Part shown: in pieces, positions 1-5,303 of the stretch
Numbering within the stretch: the stretch's first letter is position 1
Layout of the letters: each line of letters opens with the position of its first letter
Assembly (NCBI GenBank): GCA_030672315.1
Contig: DAOVGQ010000072.1
Location: 1-11,208, forward strand
Direction: 5' to 3'
DNA: 11,208 nucleotides
From: Candidatus Aenigmatarchaeota archaeon
Lineage (GTDB): Archaea; Aenigmatarchaeota; Aenigmatarchaeia; QMZP01
Translations under genes and position numbers: made by a program
The notes under the pieces: generated by a model
Told to the model about the DNA's origin: nothing
What the model saw: only the letters and a program-made list of their open reading frames with translations
Databases searched by the model: none

Positions 1-120
1 ACCCCGGTGGTGGAGAGCGCGCTGCCCTCCCAAATACCTTCACAGGCTCTCCAGGAAAAGCAGACCGCCAAGAAGGCGTCTGTAAAGGCCAAAAAGAAAC
101 CCAAAGCGAAAAAGAAATAA
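1..120 (+). CDS. C-terminal end of an unidentified protein with a lysine-rich tail (partial)
   Basis: The window opens inside a plus-strand reading frame that runs 39 codons to a TAA at 118-120. The visible residues begin TPVVESALPSQIPSQ and end in a tail made almost only of Lys, Ala, Val and Pro (AKKKPKAKKK). No domain is visible, so the protein cannot be named. The basic tail resembles those on uS3, uS17, uL24 and eS4 further right, which suggests, as inference only, a nucleic-acid or ribosome-associated protein. It converges on the prenyltransferase gene with nine bases between the two stops. Confidence 0.6.
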   Translation, partial: TPVVESALPSQIPSQALQEKQTAKKASVKAKKKPKAKKK

Positions 121-129
121 GCCCCTCTT

Positions 130-1026
130 CTAGAGAAGCACCCCCACTATGAAGGCCAGCAGGCCAAGATTCATCCCGAGCTTTATAAACCTGCTCGCCT
201 TGGCGAACCCCTTCTTTGTGCTGGCCCTTATTATGGTGGCCAGGGAGACCAGGAAGACCAGAATGGTGGGAACCAGTACAACAAGGTAGGGAATCCCCAG
301 CACACCCAGCAGATAGGGCAGTGGAGAAGCAGCTATGGCAATGAGCATGCTGGCAGCGGCAATTACCTTAGCCCTGCCCTTCTCTATCCTGAGCTCTGCC
401 TCCTTGCCCTTGACACCGAACCTCTCAGCAACCCTCCTTGCGCCAGAGGCGAGCCTCTTGAGGAAGCCCTTCCTGTCACCCTCAAGGTCCTCAAGGTCCT
501 TGACCACCTCCCTTGAAATCGTGGAGAACATGGCTAGGAGCATCAGCAGGAAGGGAAGGAAGAGGTTACCCAGGGCTGCCCCGCCAAAGAGGAAGGTGGA
601 GCCAACCAGATAGCCGACCGCGATATTCCCTAACAGTATCTTGTTCTGCAGGCAGTGAGAGTAGACCACAAGGAGCACGGAGTTGAATACAGCCAGGGCA
701 AGGGCGTACCAGGTCAGGAAGCCGCTGAGTATTATCCCCACAGCAAAGAGCGATGTTGAGAACCCCAGGGCCGCCCTGGGAGACACCCTCCCAGAGGGTA
801 TGGGCCTCTTGGGCTTGTTTATCCTGTCTGCCTCTGTGTCCATGTAATCGTTTATTGTATTGCCTGCCCCTGTTACCAGAAAGACCACAACAACAGCCAG
901 GTGCACAGGAGAGGGGTTGATAAAGATGGTGAGGTCACCTCCTGATGCCAGGAGGGCCCCTATGGCCACGGCAACCAGGGACATGACGCAGTTGCCAGGC
1001 CTCATGAGCTCCAGATAGGCGAGCAT
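130..1026 (-). CDS. UbiA-family prenyltransferase, likely digeranylgeranylglyceryl phosphate synthase
   Basis: This 298-residue integral membrane protein most likely transfers the second geranylgeranyl chain onto geranylgeranylglyceryl phosphate, the second ether-bond step of archaeal lipid synthesis. The first Asp-rich motif of the UbiA superfamily is at residues 59-68 (NDYMDTEADR), followed by the NKPKRPIPSG segment typical of this archaeal subfamily. The second Asp-rich motif is KDLEDLEGD at 176-184. About eight or nine hydrophobic segments span the rest, including 17-28, 43-57, 92-125, 137-170 and 223-265. The stretch just after the second motif (185-215) is basic and longer than I expect for the family. 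The ATG at 1026 has no Shine-Dalgarno sequence but lies about 26 nt from a TATA-like box, so its mRNA is probably leaderless. Assignment to another UbiA member, such as a quinone prenyltransferase, is possible but less likely given the RPIPSG context. Confidence 0.88.
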   Translation of the reverse strand: MLAYLELMRPGNCVMSLVAVAIGALLASGGDLTIFINPSPVHLAVVVVFLVTGAGNTINDYMDTEADRINKPKRPIPSGRVSPRAALGFSTSLFAVGIILSGFLTWYALALAVFNSVLLVVYSHCLQNKILLGNIAVGYLVGSTFLFGGAALGNLFLPFLLMLLAMFSTISREVVKDLEDLEGDRKGFLKRLASGARRVAERFGVKGKEAELRIEKGRAKVIAAASMLIAIAASPLPYLLGVLGIPYLVVLVPTILVFLVSLATIIRASTKKGFAKASRFIKLGMNLGLLAFIVGVLL

Positions 1027-1047
1027 AATAAGAAAGTGAAGGGCAGG

Positions 1048-1056
1048 CTTAAAAAA
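1048..1056 (-). promoter_or_regulatory. TATA-like box of the UbiA-family gene
   Basis: The minus strand reads TTTTTTAAG here, centred about 26 nt upstream of the ATG at 1026. That is the spacing expected for an archaeal TATA box with transcription starting at or next to the start codon. It gives the lipid gene its own promoter in the 62-nt gap after rtcB. Confidence 0.5.
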
Positions 1057-1088
1057 CCTAACCCTTGGGAAGATTCTGGATATTTGGC

Positions 1089-2520
1089 TTACCCCTTGGC
1101 CACGCCCATCGGAACCATCCTGGCCACCTTCAGGGATATACCCGCCCCGTGGACAGAGTCAATGACTGCCTGTACATCCTTGTAGGCCTGGGGGGCCTCC
1201 TCTGACAGGACCTTGGGATGGGTGCTCTGGGCTGTTATGCCCTGCTTGGCCAGGTCCTCCTTGACCTTGCCTCCCCAGAACTTCCTGATGGCCGCATGCC
1301 TGCTCATGGCGCGGCCAGCGCCGTGGGCCGAGCTGCCAAAGGTCTTCTGCATGGCCACATCCGTGCCCTTCAGGAGGTAGGAGGAGGTTCCCATGGAGCC
1401 TGCTATCAGGACTGCCTGGCCGGGGAATGAGCGGGTAGCCCCCTTCCTGTGGACATAGAGCTTCCTCTTCTCCCCATTCACTGTGTGCTCCTCGAGCTTG
1501 ACTATGTTGTGCGCTAGTGCATAGACAGTCTGCATGCCAAGGTCCTCCCATGATTTTCCAAAGACCCTCTCAAAGGTTTCCCTTATCCACTTGGTCATGA
1601 CAGCCCTGTTGGTGAAGGAGTAGTTCACAGCAGCCTTCATGGCAGCAAAGAAGTCCTGGCCCTCCTGGGAGTTCACAGGAGAGCATACAAGCTGCGGGTC
1701 AGGCAGCCATATCTTGTATTTCCTGACAGCCTGCTCCTGAATCTTGAGGTAGTCCGTGGCCACCTGGTGGCCCAGGCCCCGGCTCCCGCAGTGGACCATT
1801 ACCATGACCTGGCCGGGCTCCTTGACGCCCCAGGATTCTTCCTTGTCAAAGACATCCGTGACCTCCTGGACCTCGAGGAAGTGGTTCCCCGCTCCCAGGG
1901 TTCCCAGCTGGGGGCAGCCCCTCTTCTTGGCAAGGTCCGAGACCTTGGAGGGGTCTGCGCCCTCCATCCTTCCACCCTCCTCGGTGGCCTGCTTGTCCTC
2001 CTTGGTGGCATAGCCCTTCTTCACAGCCCAGTCAATGCCATTGACCAGAACCTCGTCCAGTTCAGATGGGGAGAGCCTGAGCTTTCCCTTGGCCCCAACC
2101 CCGCACGGAACCTTATTAAAAAGCGCGGAGATGAGCTCCTTTATCTTGGGCCTGACCTCCTTTGAGGTGAGGTTTGTCCTGATAAGGTTGATTCCGCAGT
2201 TTATGTCGAACCCGCAGAGTCCCGCGGAGATTATACCATCTTCAGCATCAAACGCGCCGACTGCGCCCATTGGTAGTCCGTTTGGGGTATCCTCAGTTTT
2301 CACTGAAAACAAATCCCCAGTGCATGTCCGGAAGACCTATCACTGGTTCGACTACCCCTGGAAGCGTGGCCACGTTGGTTAGCTGCTGTACTGCGGCGTC
2401 CTCCATGGCGTCAAGGAGCTTCTTGTTTGCAATTATCTTGGCGTCAACGGTCATCTTCTCCCTGGAGCCCTTGGGGAGGAGCCACTCATAATCATTTACC
2501 TTCTTCAGTTTCTCTTTCAT
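1089..2520 (-). CDS. rtcB: RNA-splicing ligase RtcB, coding sequence interrupted by a 31-nt BHB intron
   Basis: RtcB joins RNA 2',3'-cyclic phosphate (or 3'-phosphate) ends to 5'-OH ends using GTP and Mn2+; in archaea it ligates tRNA and rRNA exons after the splicing endonuclease cuts. The gene lies in two frames, exon 1 at 2520-2313 and exon 2 at 2281-1089. Joining them without 2312-2282 gives 1401 nt, or 466 residues, a normal length for an intein-free archaeal RtcB. In spliced numbering the active site is complete: GFDINCG with Asp95 and Cys98, GNHF with His203, VHCGSRGLGHQ with His233, AHN with His327, and SSAHGAGRAMSR with His389, the expected guanylylated histidine. Also present are HRKGATRSF and GSMGTSSYLLKG. 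The ATG at 2520 follows GGTGA with a 4-nt spacer. Unspliced, exon 1 runs to a TGA inside the intron (2295-2293) and yields 75 residues. The cofactor gene, archease, lies just upstream on the same strand. Confidence 0.93.
2282..2312 (-). other. 31-nt bulge-helix-bulge (BHB) intron in rtcB
   Basis: In the minus-strand RNA, exon-1 GGGG (2318-2315) pairs with intron CCCC (2287-2284) as the 4-bp core helix. On either side are the 3-nt bulges AUU (2314-2312) and AAA (2283-2281). The inner intron strands 2311-2302 and 2297-2288 form ten consecutive pairs (three G-U) closed by a GAAA tetraloop (2301-2298). The tRNA splicing endonuclease cuts such motifs after the second base of each bulge, here between 2313/2312 and 2282/2281. 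The join creates a TAC codon and the sequence HWGYG followed by GLPMG, matching the family pattern GYGFPIG. Cutting one base either side would give HWGNG or HWGFG. The outer exon-exon helix is poor (U2319 faces C2280; only C2320-G2279 pairs well), so this is a relaxed BHB. Excision is inferred from sequence. Confidence 0.9.
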
Positions 2521-2560
2521 ACTATCACCCTAACCTTTCAATCTGGTAATTATGCCAAAT

Positions 2561-2576
2561 CTGACCTTACGGTCAG
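2561..2576. repeat. Inverted repeat CTGACC-N4-GGTCAG in the rtcB leader
   Basis: CTGACC (2561-2566) and GGTCAG (2571-2576) are perfect 6-nt inverted arms around TTAC, about 41 nt upstream of the rtcB start. The same arms with a 3-nt spacer recur in the uS13 leader at 3849-3863. It could be an RNA hairpin or a protein-binding site. Confidence 0.55.
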
Positions 2577-2604
2577 CAGACACTCTATCACCTTACGTGG
2601 AAAG

Positions 2605-2621
2605 ATATAACAGTGTTATAT
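2605..2621. repeat. Palindrome ATATAAC-AGT-GTTATAT, start-proximal copy
   Basis: The 7-nt arms ATATAAC (2605-2611) and GTTATAT (2615-2621) are perfect around AGT. An 18-nt core is identical to the copy at 2765-2785, 160 nt away. A two-fold symmetric A+T-rich site upstream of a gene is typical of a dimeric regulator operator, which is inference here. The copy also contains a TATA-like stretch, so it could itself overlap a second rtcB promoter. Confidence 0.55.
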
Positions 2622-2643
2622 TTCCCTAGCTTTACAAGATACA

Positions 2644-2695
2644 GAAGCAGTCAAAACTGCCTTGCACCCGTATACGGAGATTGGGTAACTGCTTC
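2644..2695 (-). promoter_or_regulatory. Alternative stems in the rtcB leader
   Basis: GAAGCAGT and ACTGCTTC (2644-2651 and 2688-2695 in plus-strand terms) are perfect 8-nt complements. The same bases can instead form two local hairpins: GCAGT/ACTGC at 2647-2660, and TTGGG/CCCAA around the other arm. The two states are mutually exclusive or form a loop contact. No known riboswitch class was recognised. Confidence 0.3.
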
Positions 2696-2743
2696 CCCAA
2701 CCCACAGCGCCGGGTACAACGCTATGAATACTGGAAACAGTGG

Positions 2744-2751
2744 TTTATAAA
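2744..2751 (-). promoter_or_regulatory. TATA box upstream of rtcB
   Basis: TTTATAAA is a strong archaeal TATA sequence and reads the same on both strands. The minus orientation is preferred because rtcB lies downstream on that strand and nothing follows on the plus strand. It sits about 14 nt downstream of the 2765-2785 palindrome in the minus direction, so a factor bound there could affect TBP/TFB binding. Confidence 0.5.
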
Positions 2752-2764
2752 GATTTGCCACAGC

Positions 2765-2785
2765 GAATATAACAGTGTTATATTC
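2765..2785. repeat. Palindrome GAATATAAC-AGT-GTTATATTC, distal copy
   Basis: Nine-base arms are perfectly complementary around AGT, 21 nt in all, ending two bases from the archease stop codon. As RNA it could be a hairpin at the archease mRNA 3' end; as DNA it looks like an operator. The match to 2605-2621 is too long to be chance similarity of A+T-rich DNA. Confidence 0.6.
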
Positions 2786-2787
2786 TC

Positions 2788-3201
2788 TCAGATATCCAGG
2801 CTCACCCTGGCCCTATACCCCTTTCTACTCTTCTCCAACATAAACTTATGATAGGTCACGGCCTTCACTACGGTCTCCCCCTTTTCAGGTTCAGCCTCCT
2901 CCCCATACACCACGGCCTTCAGCCCCCTGGGAGAAATCTCCCTTACCTCGAACCTCGAAAAGAACATGCCCTCTGTATCCACCAGCGCTATGAGCTCTTG
3001 GAGCCAGTTCAGGAGAAGCTCCTTCTCATCCTTCCCCTTTACCTCGACCTCCCTGCTGACGCCCTGGCCGACCTTTTCGAGCTGGCATATGACCGAGAAC
3101 ATGGCCTCTGCCGCATTCTCGAACAGCTCCTTCAAATCCTTCCCAAAGGCCTCGAACATCACGTCCGATGTCAAATCGTCAATGAATCTGTATTTCTCCA
3201 T
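2788..3201 (-). CDS. Archease, RtcB cofactor protein
   Basis: Archease helps RtcB form the ligase-GMP intermediate and turn over; rtcB and archease are neighbours in many genomes. The 137-residue product has the family layout: an N-terminal segment ending in TSDV with a conserved acidic residue (Asp13), the helix LKELFENAAEAMFSVI, a middle block LLNWLQELIALVDTEGMFF, and the C-terminal block VKAVTYHKFMLE ending ARVSLDI. The usual EHTADV near the N-terminus reads DLTSDV here, so the histidine is replaced while the aspartate remains. The ATG at 3201 follows the aIF2-beta stop by 32 nt with no clear GGTGA, so it is probably co-transcribed with aIF2-beta. Its position directly upstream of an intron-containing rtcB keeps the ligation pair together. 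Confidence 0.9.
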   Translation of the reverse strand: MEKYRFIDDLTSDVMFEAFGKDLKELFENAAEAMFSVICQLEKVGQGVSREVEVKGKDEKELLLNWLQELIALVDTEGMFFSRFEVREISPRGLKAVVYGEEAEPEKGETVVKAVTYHKFMLEKSRKGYRARVSLDI

Positions 3202-3233
3202 AACAAGAAATGGAAGCAGTTGCTTAATAAGAT

Positions 3234-3641
3234 TTAGACCTTACCCACAGGCTCCCTTGCTCCGCACACCTCGCACTTGATAAAGAAGAAACCCCTGTCC
3301 TTTACAAGGTTGGTGTCGTGCTTTGAGCACTCCGGACACTTCACATACAGGTCCACATACTTCTCCAGCTTCTTGTTAACAACCTCTGTAGTGAACACGC
3401 CCTGGACCTCGAGGCCATGGCCTTTAGCCTCGCCCGAGGTGGCCAGCTCCTTGAGCAGGAACTTCATGAGATGCTTGGGTTCTCTCCTGAGTGTGCCAGC
3501 GACCTCAGAGAAGTTTGCAAGAAGACTCCTGCTTCCGGACCTCTGCACCCTGAACCCGGGCATCTCGAACCTCTCCCCTGCCTTCTCCTTCTTGGGAACC
3601 CTTGCAAGCCCCCTTCCGAGCAGTTTCTCATAGCTGTCCAT
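3234..3641 (-). CDS. Translation initiation factor aIF2 beta subunit
   Basis: This is the beta subunit of the archaeal initiator-tRNA-binding GTPase complex aIF2. The 135-residue product shows the N-terminal helix MDSYEKLLGRG, the central alpha-beta domain with the family stretch REPKHLMKFLLKELATSGE (53-71), and a C-terminal zinc ribbon with CPEC (Cys102, Cys105) and CEVC (Cys123, Cys126). The ATG at 3641 is chosen because GGTGA lies five bases before it and it starts the recognised N-terminus. The upstream TTG at 3665 and ATG at 3647 are in frame but would add non-family residues. A TATA box at 3684-3693 supports a start of transcription near 3664. It heads the minus-strand group with archease. 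Confidence 0.93.
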   Translation of the reverse strand: MDSYEKLLGRGLARVPKKEKAGERFEMPGFRVQRSGSRSLLANFSEVAGTLRREPKHLMKFLLKELATSGEAKGHGLEVQGVFTTEVVNKKLEKYVDLYVKCPECSKHDTNLVKDRGFFFIKCEVCGAREPVGKV

Positions 3642-3683
3642 CACCATCACCCTACAAACTCTCAAGTTCTATTTTGCCCCCAT

Positions 3684-3693
3684 CCTTTTTAAA
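3684..3693 (-). promoter_or_regulatory. TATA box of the aIF2-beta/archease transcript
   Basis: The minus strand reads TTTAAAAAGG, centred about 48 nt before the aIF2-beta ATG. This gives a predicted leader of about 20-25 nt holding the GGTGA ribosome-binding site. It is divergent from the uS13 promoter 35-50 nt to the right. Confidence 0.5.
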
Positions 3694-3727
3694 GAACAGC
3701 ACCACAATTCAGGAATTTCCCAGCCAC

Positions 3728-3738
3728 ATATTTAAATA
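3728..3738 (+). promoter_or_regulatory. TATA box of the uS13 ribosomal operon
   Basis: ATATTTAAATA is a strong archaeal TATA-type sequence. A start of transcription about 25 nt downstream (near 3757-3762) would give a leader of about 130 nt ahead of uS13. It is the first promoter of the plus-strand cluster, back-to-back with that of aIF2-beta. Confidence 0.6.
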
Positions 3739-3768
3739 CCTTATATCATACTATTGTCATGTCTTTGT

Positions 3769-3863
3769 GATGGCCGGGATTTGGCCATCCTTGAAGGCGT
3801 CTATTGACGCTAAAGATATCACCAATTGAATTGGTAAATGCCTGTATGCTGACCTTTGGTCAG
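3769..3863 (+). promoter_or_regulatory. Leader with four successive hairpins before uS13
   Basis: Four perfect or near-perfect inverted repeats follow each other in the predicted uS13 leader. They are GATGGCC/GGCCATC (3769-3775 with 3783-3789), GGCGTC/GACGCT (3796-3801 with 3806-3811, outer pair G-U), ACCAAT/ATTGGT (3821-3826 with 3830-3835), and CTGACC/GGTCAG (3849-3854 with 3858-3863). Loops are 3-7 nt. The last stem is shared with the rtcB leader. The GGTGA ribosome-binding site at 3882-3886 stays single-stranded. This resembles a regulatory leader of a ribosomal protein operon; no known class was recognised and a function is not shown. Confidence 0.5.
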
Positions 3864-3891
3864 TATTTGCATAGATTGAACGGTGAAAGCT

Positions 3892-4362
3892 ATGGCCGAG
3901 GACAAACCAGGCAGGGTTACGCAGCAGATTGTCAGGCTGGTGGAAACCAACCTTGACGGAGGCAGGCCTGTAAGGGCAGCCATAAGAGGCATAAGGGGCG
4001 TATCCTTCATGTTCAGCAACGCTGTTGCTGCTGTTTCTGGCCTCGGCGGCAGGAAGCTTTCAGAGCTCTCAGATGGAGAAATCAAGAACCTCGAGGACAT
4101 CATAATCAATCCTGACAAGCACGGGATTCCCCCCTGGCTCTGCAACAGGAAATTCGACCCTGTTACAGGAAAGACCTCCCACTTCTCGGCCTCGGGCCTT
4201 GAATTCAGAAACAAGATGGACATCGATCAGATGAAGAAGATAAAGTCCTACAGTGGCATAAGGCACATGCACCACCTCCCTGTCAGGGGTCAGAGGACCA
4301 GGGGAAGCTTCAGGAGGGGCAAGACAGTGGGAGTGAGCAAGAAGAAGGCGGCCCAGAAGTGA
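3892..4362 (+). CDS. 30S ribosomal protein uS13
   Basis: uS13 sits in the head of the small subunit and contacts uS19 and the P-site tRNA. The 156-residue product has the N-terminal helix-two-turn-helix region (VRAAIRGIRGVSFMFSNAV), a middle LSDGEIKNLEDII helix, and the basic C-terminal stretch GIRHMHHLPVRGQRTRGSFRRG that reaches 16S rRNA and tRNA. The ATG at 3892 is preferred over the in-frame GTG at 3883 because GGTGA (3882-3886) precedes it by five bases. It opens the plus-strand ribosomal cluster, and uS4 starts five bases after its stop. Confidence 0.96.
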   Translation: MAEDKPGRVTQQIVRLVETNLDGGRPVRAAIRGIRGVSFMFSNAVAAVSGLGGRKLSELSDGEIKNLEDIIINPDKHGIPPWLCNRKFDPVTGKTSHFSASGLEFRNKMDIDQMKKIKSYSGIRHMHHLPVRGQRTRGSFRRGKTVGVSKKKAAQK

Positions 4363-4367
4363 TCTGA

Positions 4368-4826
4368 ATGAGAAGAATAAGGAAGAAGTTCAAGCGTCCC
4401 AAGAAACCCTGGGACTCCAAGAGGATTTCAGACGAGAAGACCCTCATGAAGACCTACGGCCTCAGGACAAAAAGGGAGCTCTGGAGGACCCAGGAGATAC
4501 TCAGGCACTTCAGGAGGCGGGCACGGGACCTCATTGCAGTGGAGGACCCTGAAAAGCAGAAGGTCCTTACGGACAGGCTGGTGAAGCTCGGCATGCTCAG
4601 CAAGGAGGCAGAGCTTGATGACGTTCTCGCACTTGAGATAACAGCCATCCTGGACAGGCGGCTCCAGAGCCTGATTTCCAAGAGAAGGCTTTCCACATCT
4701 CCCCTGCATGCCAGGCAGCTCATAACACACGGCCACGTGTTTGTGGGAGCCAGGAGGATAAAGTTTCCCTCCTACCTTGTACCCAGCGATGACGAGGGCA
4801 GGATATCTGTAAGGGGTGGTAGATGA
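4368..4826 (+). CDS. 30S ribosomal protein uS4
   Basis: uS4 is a primary 16S rRNA binder that starts assembly of the small-subunit body. The archaeal hallmark [25 protein letters not shown] is at about residues 33-57, and the S4 RNA-binding domain around 94-140 reads RRLQSLI...[24 protein letters not shown]. At 152 residues it is somewhat shorter than most archaeal uS4 (about 165-180), lacking part of both ends. The ATG at 4368 follows the uS13 stop by five bases. Its stop overlaps the uS11 start, so the two are probably coupled. Confidence 0.95.
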   Translation: MRRIRKKFKRPKKPWDSKRISDEKTLMKTYGLRTKRELWRTQEILRHFRRRARDLIAVEDPEKQKVLTDRLVKLGMLSKEAELDDVLALEITAILDRRLQSLISKRRLSTSPLHARQLITHGHVFVGARRIKFPSYLVPSDDEGRISVRGGR

Positions 4827-5224
4827 TGCCAATGCAACAAAGCCAGAAATGGGGTGTTGCACACATATACTCATCTGAAAACAACACAATCATACACATC
4901 ACAGACCTTACAGGAGCCGAGACCATATCCAAGTTCACAGGCGGCATGGTAACCAACAGGGACAAGGACAAGGGGATGCCCTTCCCTGCAATGATTGCTG
5001 CCAGGAAGGCTGCCCAGGAAGCCCTAACCAAGGGCCTGACAGGGATACACCTCAAGATACGCGCCCCGGGCGGTCACAAGAAGAGGATGCCTGGCCAGGG
5101 CGCCCAGCCTGCCATAAGGGCCCTGATAAGGGAGGGCCTCAGGATAGGCAGAATCGAGGATGTGACACCCATACCACACGACACCACCAGGAAGCCTGGC
5201 GGAAGGAGGGGCCGAAGGGTATAG
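4823..5224 (+). CDS. 30S ribosomal protein uS11
   Basis: uS11 lies on the platform of the small subunit near the mRNA exit. Family sequence runs almost throughout: [20 protein letters not shown] near the start, [11 protein letters not shown] in the middle, and [22 protein letters not shown] at the end. ATG codons at 4823, 4826 and 4832 are all possible. A GGTGG run at 4815-4819 fits either of the first two, and the uS4 TGA overlaps them. In most archaea the RNA polymerase subunit D gene follows; here a 79-nt hairpin-containing gap and then uS19 follow instead. Confidence 0.95.
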   Translation: MMPMQQSQKWGVAHIYSSENNTIIHITDLTGAETISKFTGGMVTNRDKDKGMPFPAMIAARKAAQEALTKGLTGIHLKIRAPGGHKKRMPGQGAQPAIRALIREGLRIGRIEDVTPIPHDTTRKPGGRRGRRV

Positions 5225-5238
5225 TTAATGATTACATG

Positions 5239-5290
5239 CCGTCCCAGACTGCCTGCAGTCCCCGAAGGGGACTGATTGGGCTCAGGACGG
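5239..5290 (+). promoter_or_regulatory. Long hairpin between uS11 and uS19
   Basis: CCGTCC (5239-5244) pairs with GGACGG (5285-5290). Inside, CAGTCCCC (5256-5263) pairs with GGGGACTG (5267-5274) around a GAA loop, with an internal loop between the two stems. The outer 5' arm is preceded by TACATGCCGTC, which recurs before eS4. The stem ends 13 nt before the uS19 ATG, so folding could affect initiation. The shape recalls an H/ACA guide hairpin, but no ACA box is present directly after the stem. Confidence 0.5.
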
Positions 5291-5303
5291 AAGGAGAGGT
5301 TAA

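Larger units (their letters stand above)
2521..2787 (-). promoter_or_regulatory. rtcB upstream region with promoter, palindromes and foldable leader
   Basis: This 267-nt gap between the archease stop and the rtcB start holds no convincing gene. Read on the minus strand it contains, in order, a palindrome (2785-2765), a TATA box (2751-2744), a stretch able to form several stems (about 2730-2640), a second copy of the palindrome (2621-2605), an inverted repeat CTGACC/GGTCAG (2576-2561), and the GGTGA ribosome-binding site at 2529-2525 before the ATG at 2520. The stems include TTGGG/CCCAA, a perfect CCGTATACGG, and GCAGT/ACTGC around 2660-2647. If transcription starts about 25 nt after the TATA box, the rtcB leader is roughly 200 nt long, much longer than the other leaders here. 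A small RNA gene in this stretch is not excluded. Confidence 0.5.

Noticed and set aside
2282..2312. rtcB break as a sequencing frameshift or a decayed gene
   Set aside because: A simple error would change one or two bases, not insert 31 that fold as a complete BHB and whose exact removal restores frame, family residues and residue numbering. Both exons keep all active-site motifs.
2282..2312. Intein in RtcB (known in some archaea)
   Set aside because: Inteins are over 100 residues, in frame and carry splicing motifs; this insert is 31 nt, out of frame and contains a stop.
3883..3891. GTG at 3883 as the uS13 start
   Set aside because: The GGTGA ribosome-binding site lies over this codon and is spaced correctly for the ATG at 3892.
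4428..4889. Minus-strand open frames of 130-200 codons opposite ribosomal genes (also 5300-5770, 6659-7138, 7148-7771, 9575-10174)
   Set aside because: They are mirror frames of G+C-rich, lysine-rich genes; none has a ribosome-binding site or family resemblance, and the plus-strand frames are certain ribosomal proteins.
5239..5290. H/ACA guide RNA hairpin
   Set aside because: The stem-pocket-stem shape fits, but no ACA box follows the lower stem and no K-turn is evident, so it is listed only as a hairpin.
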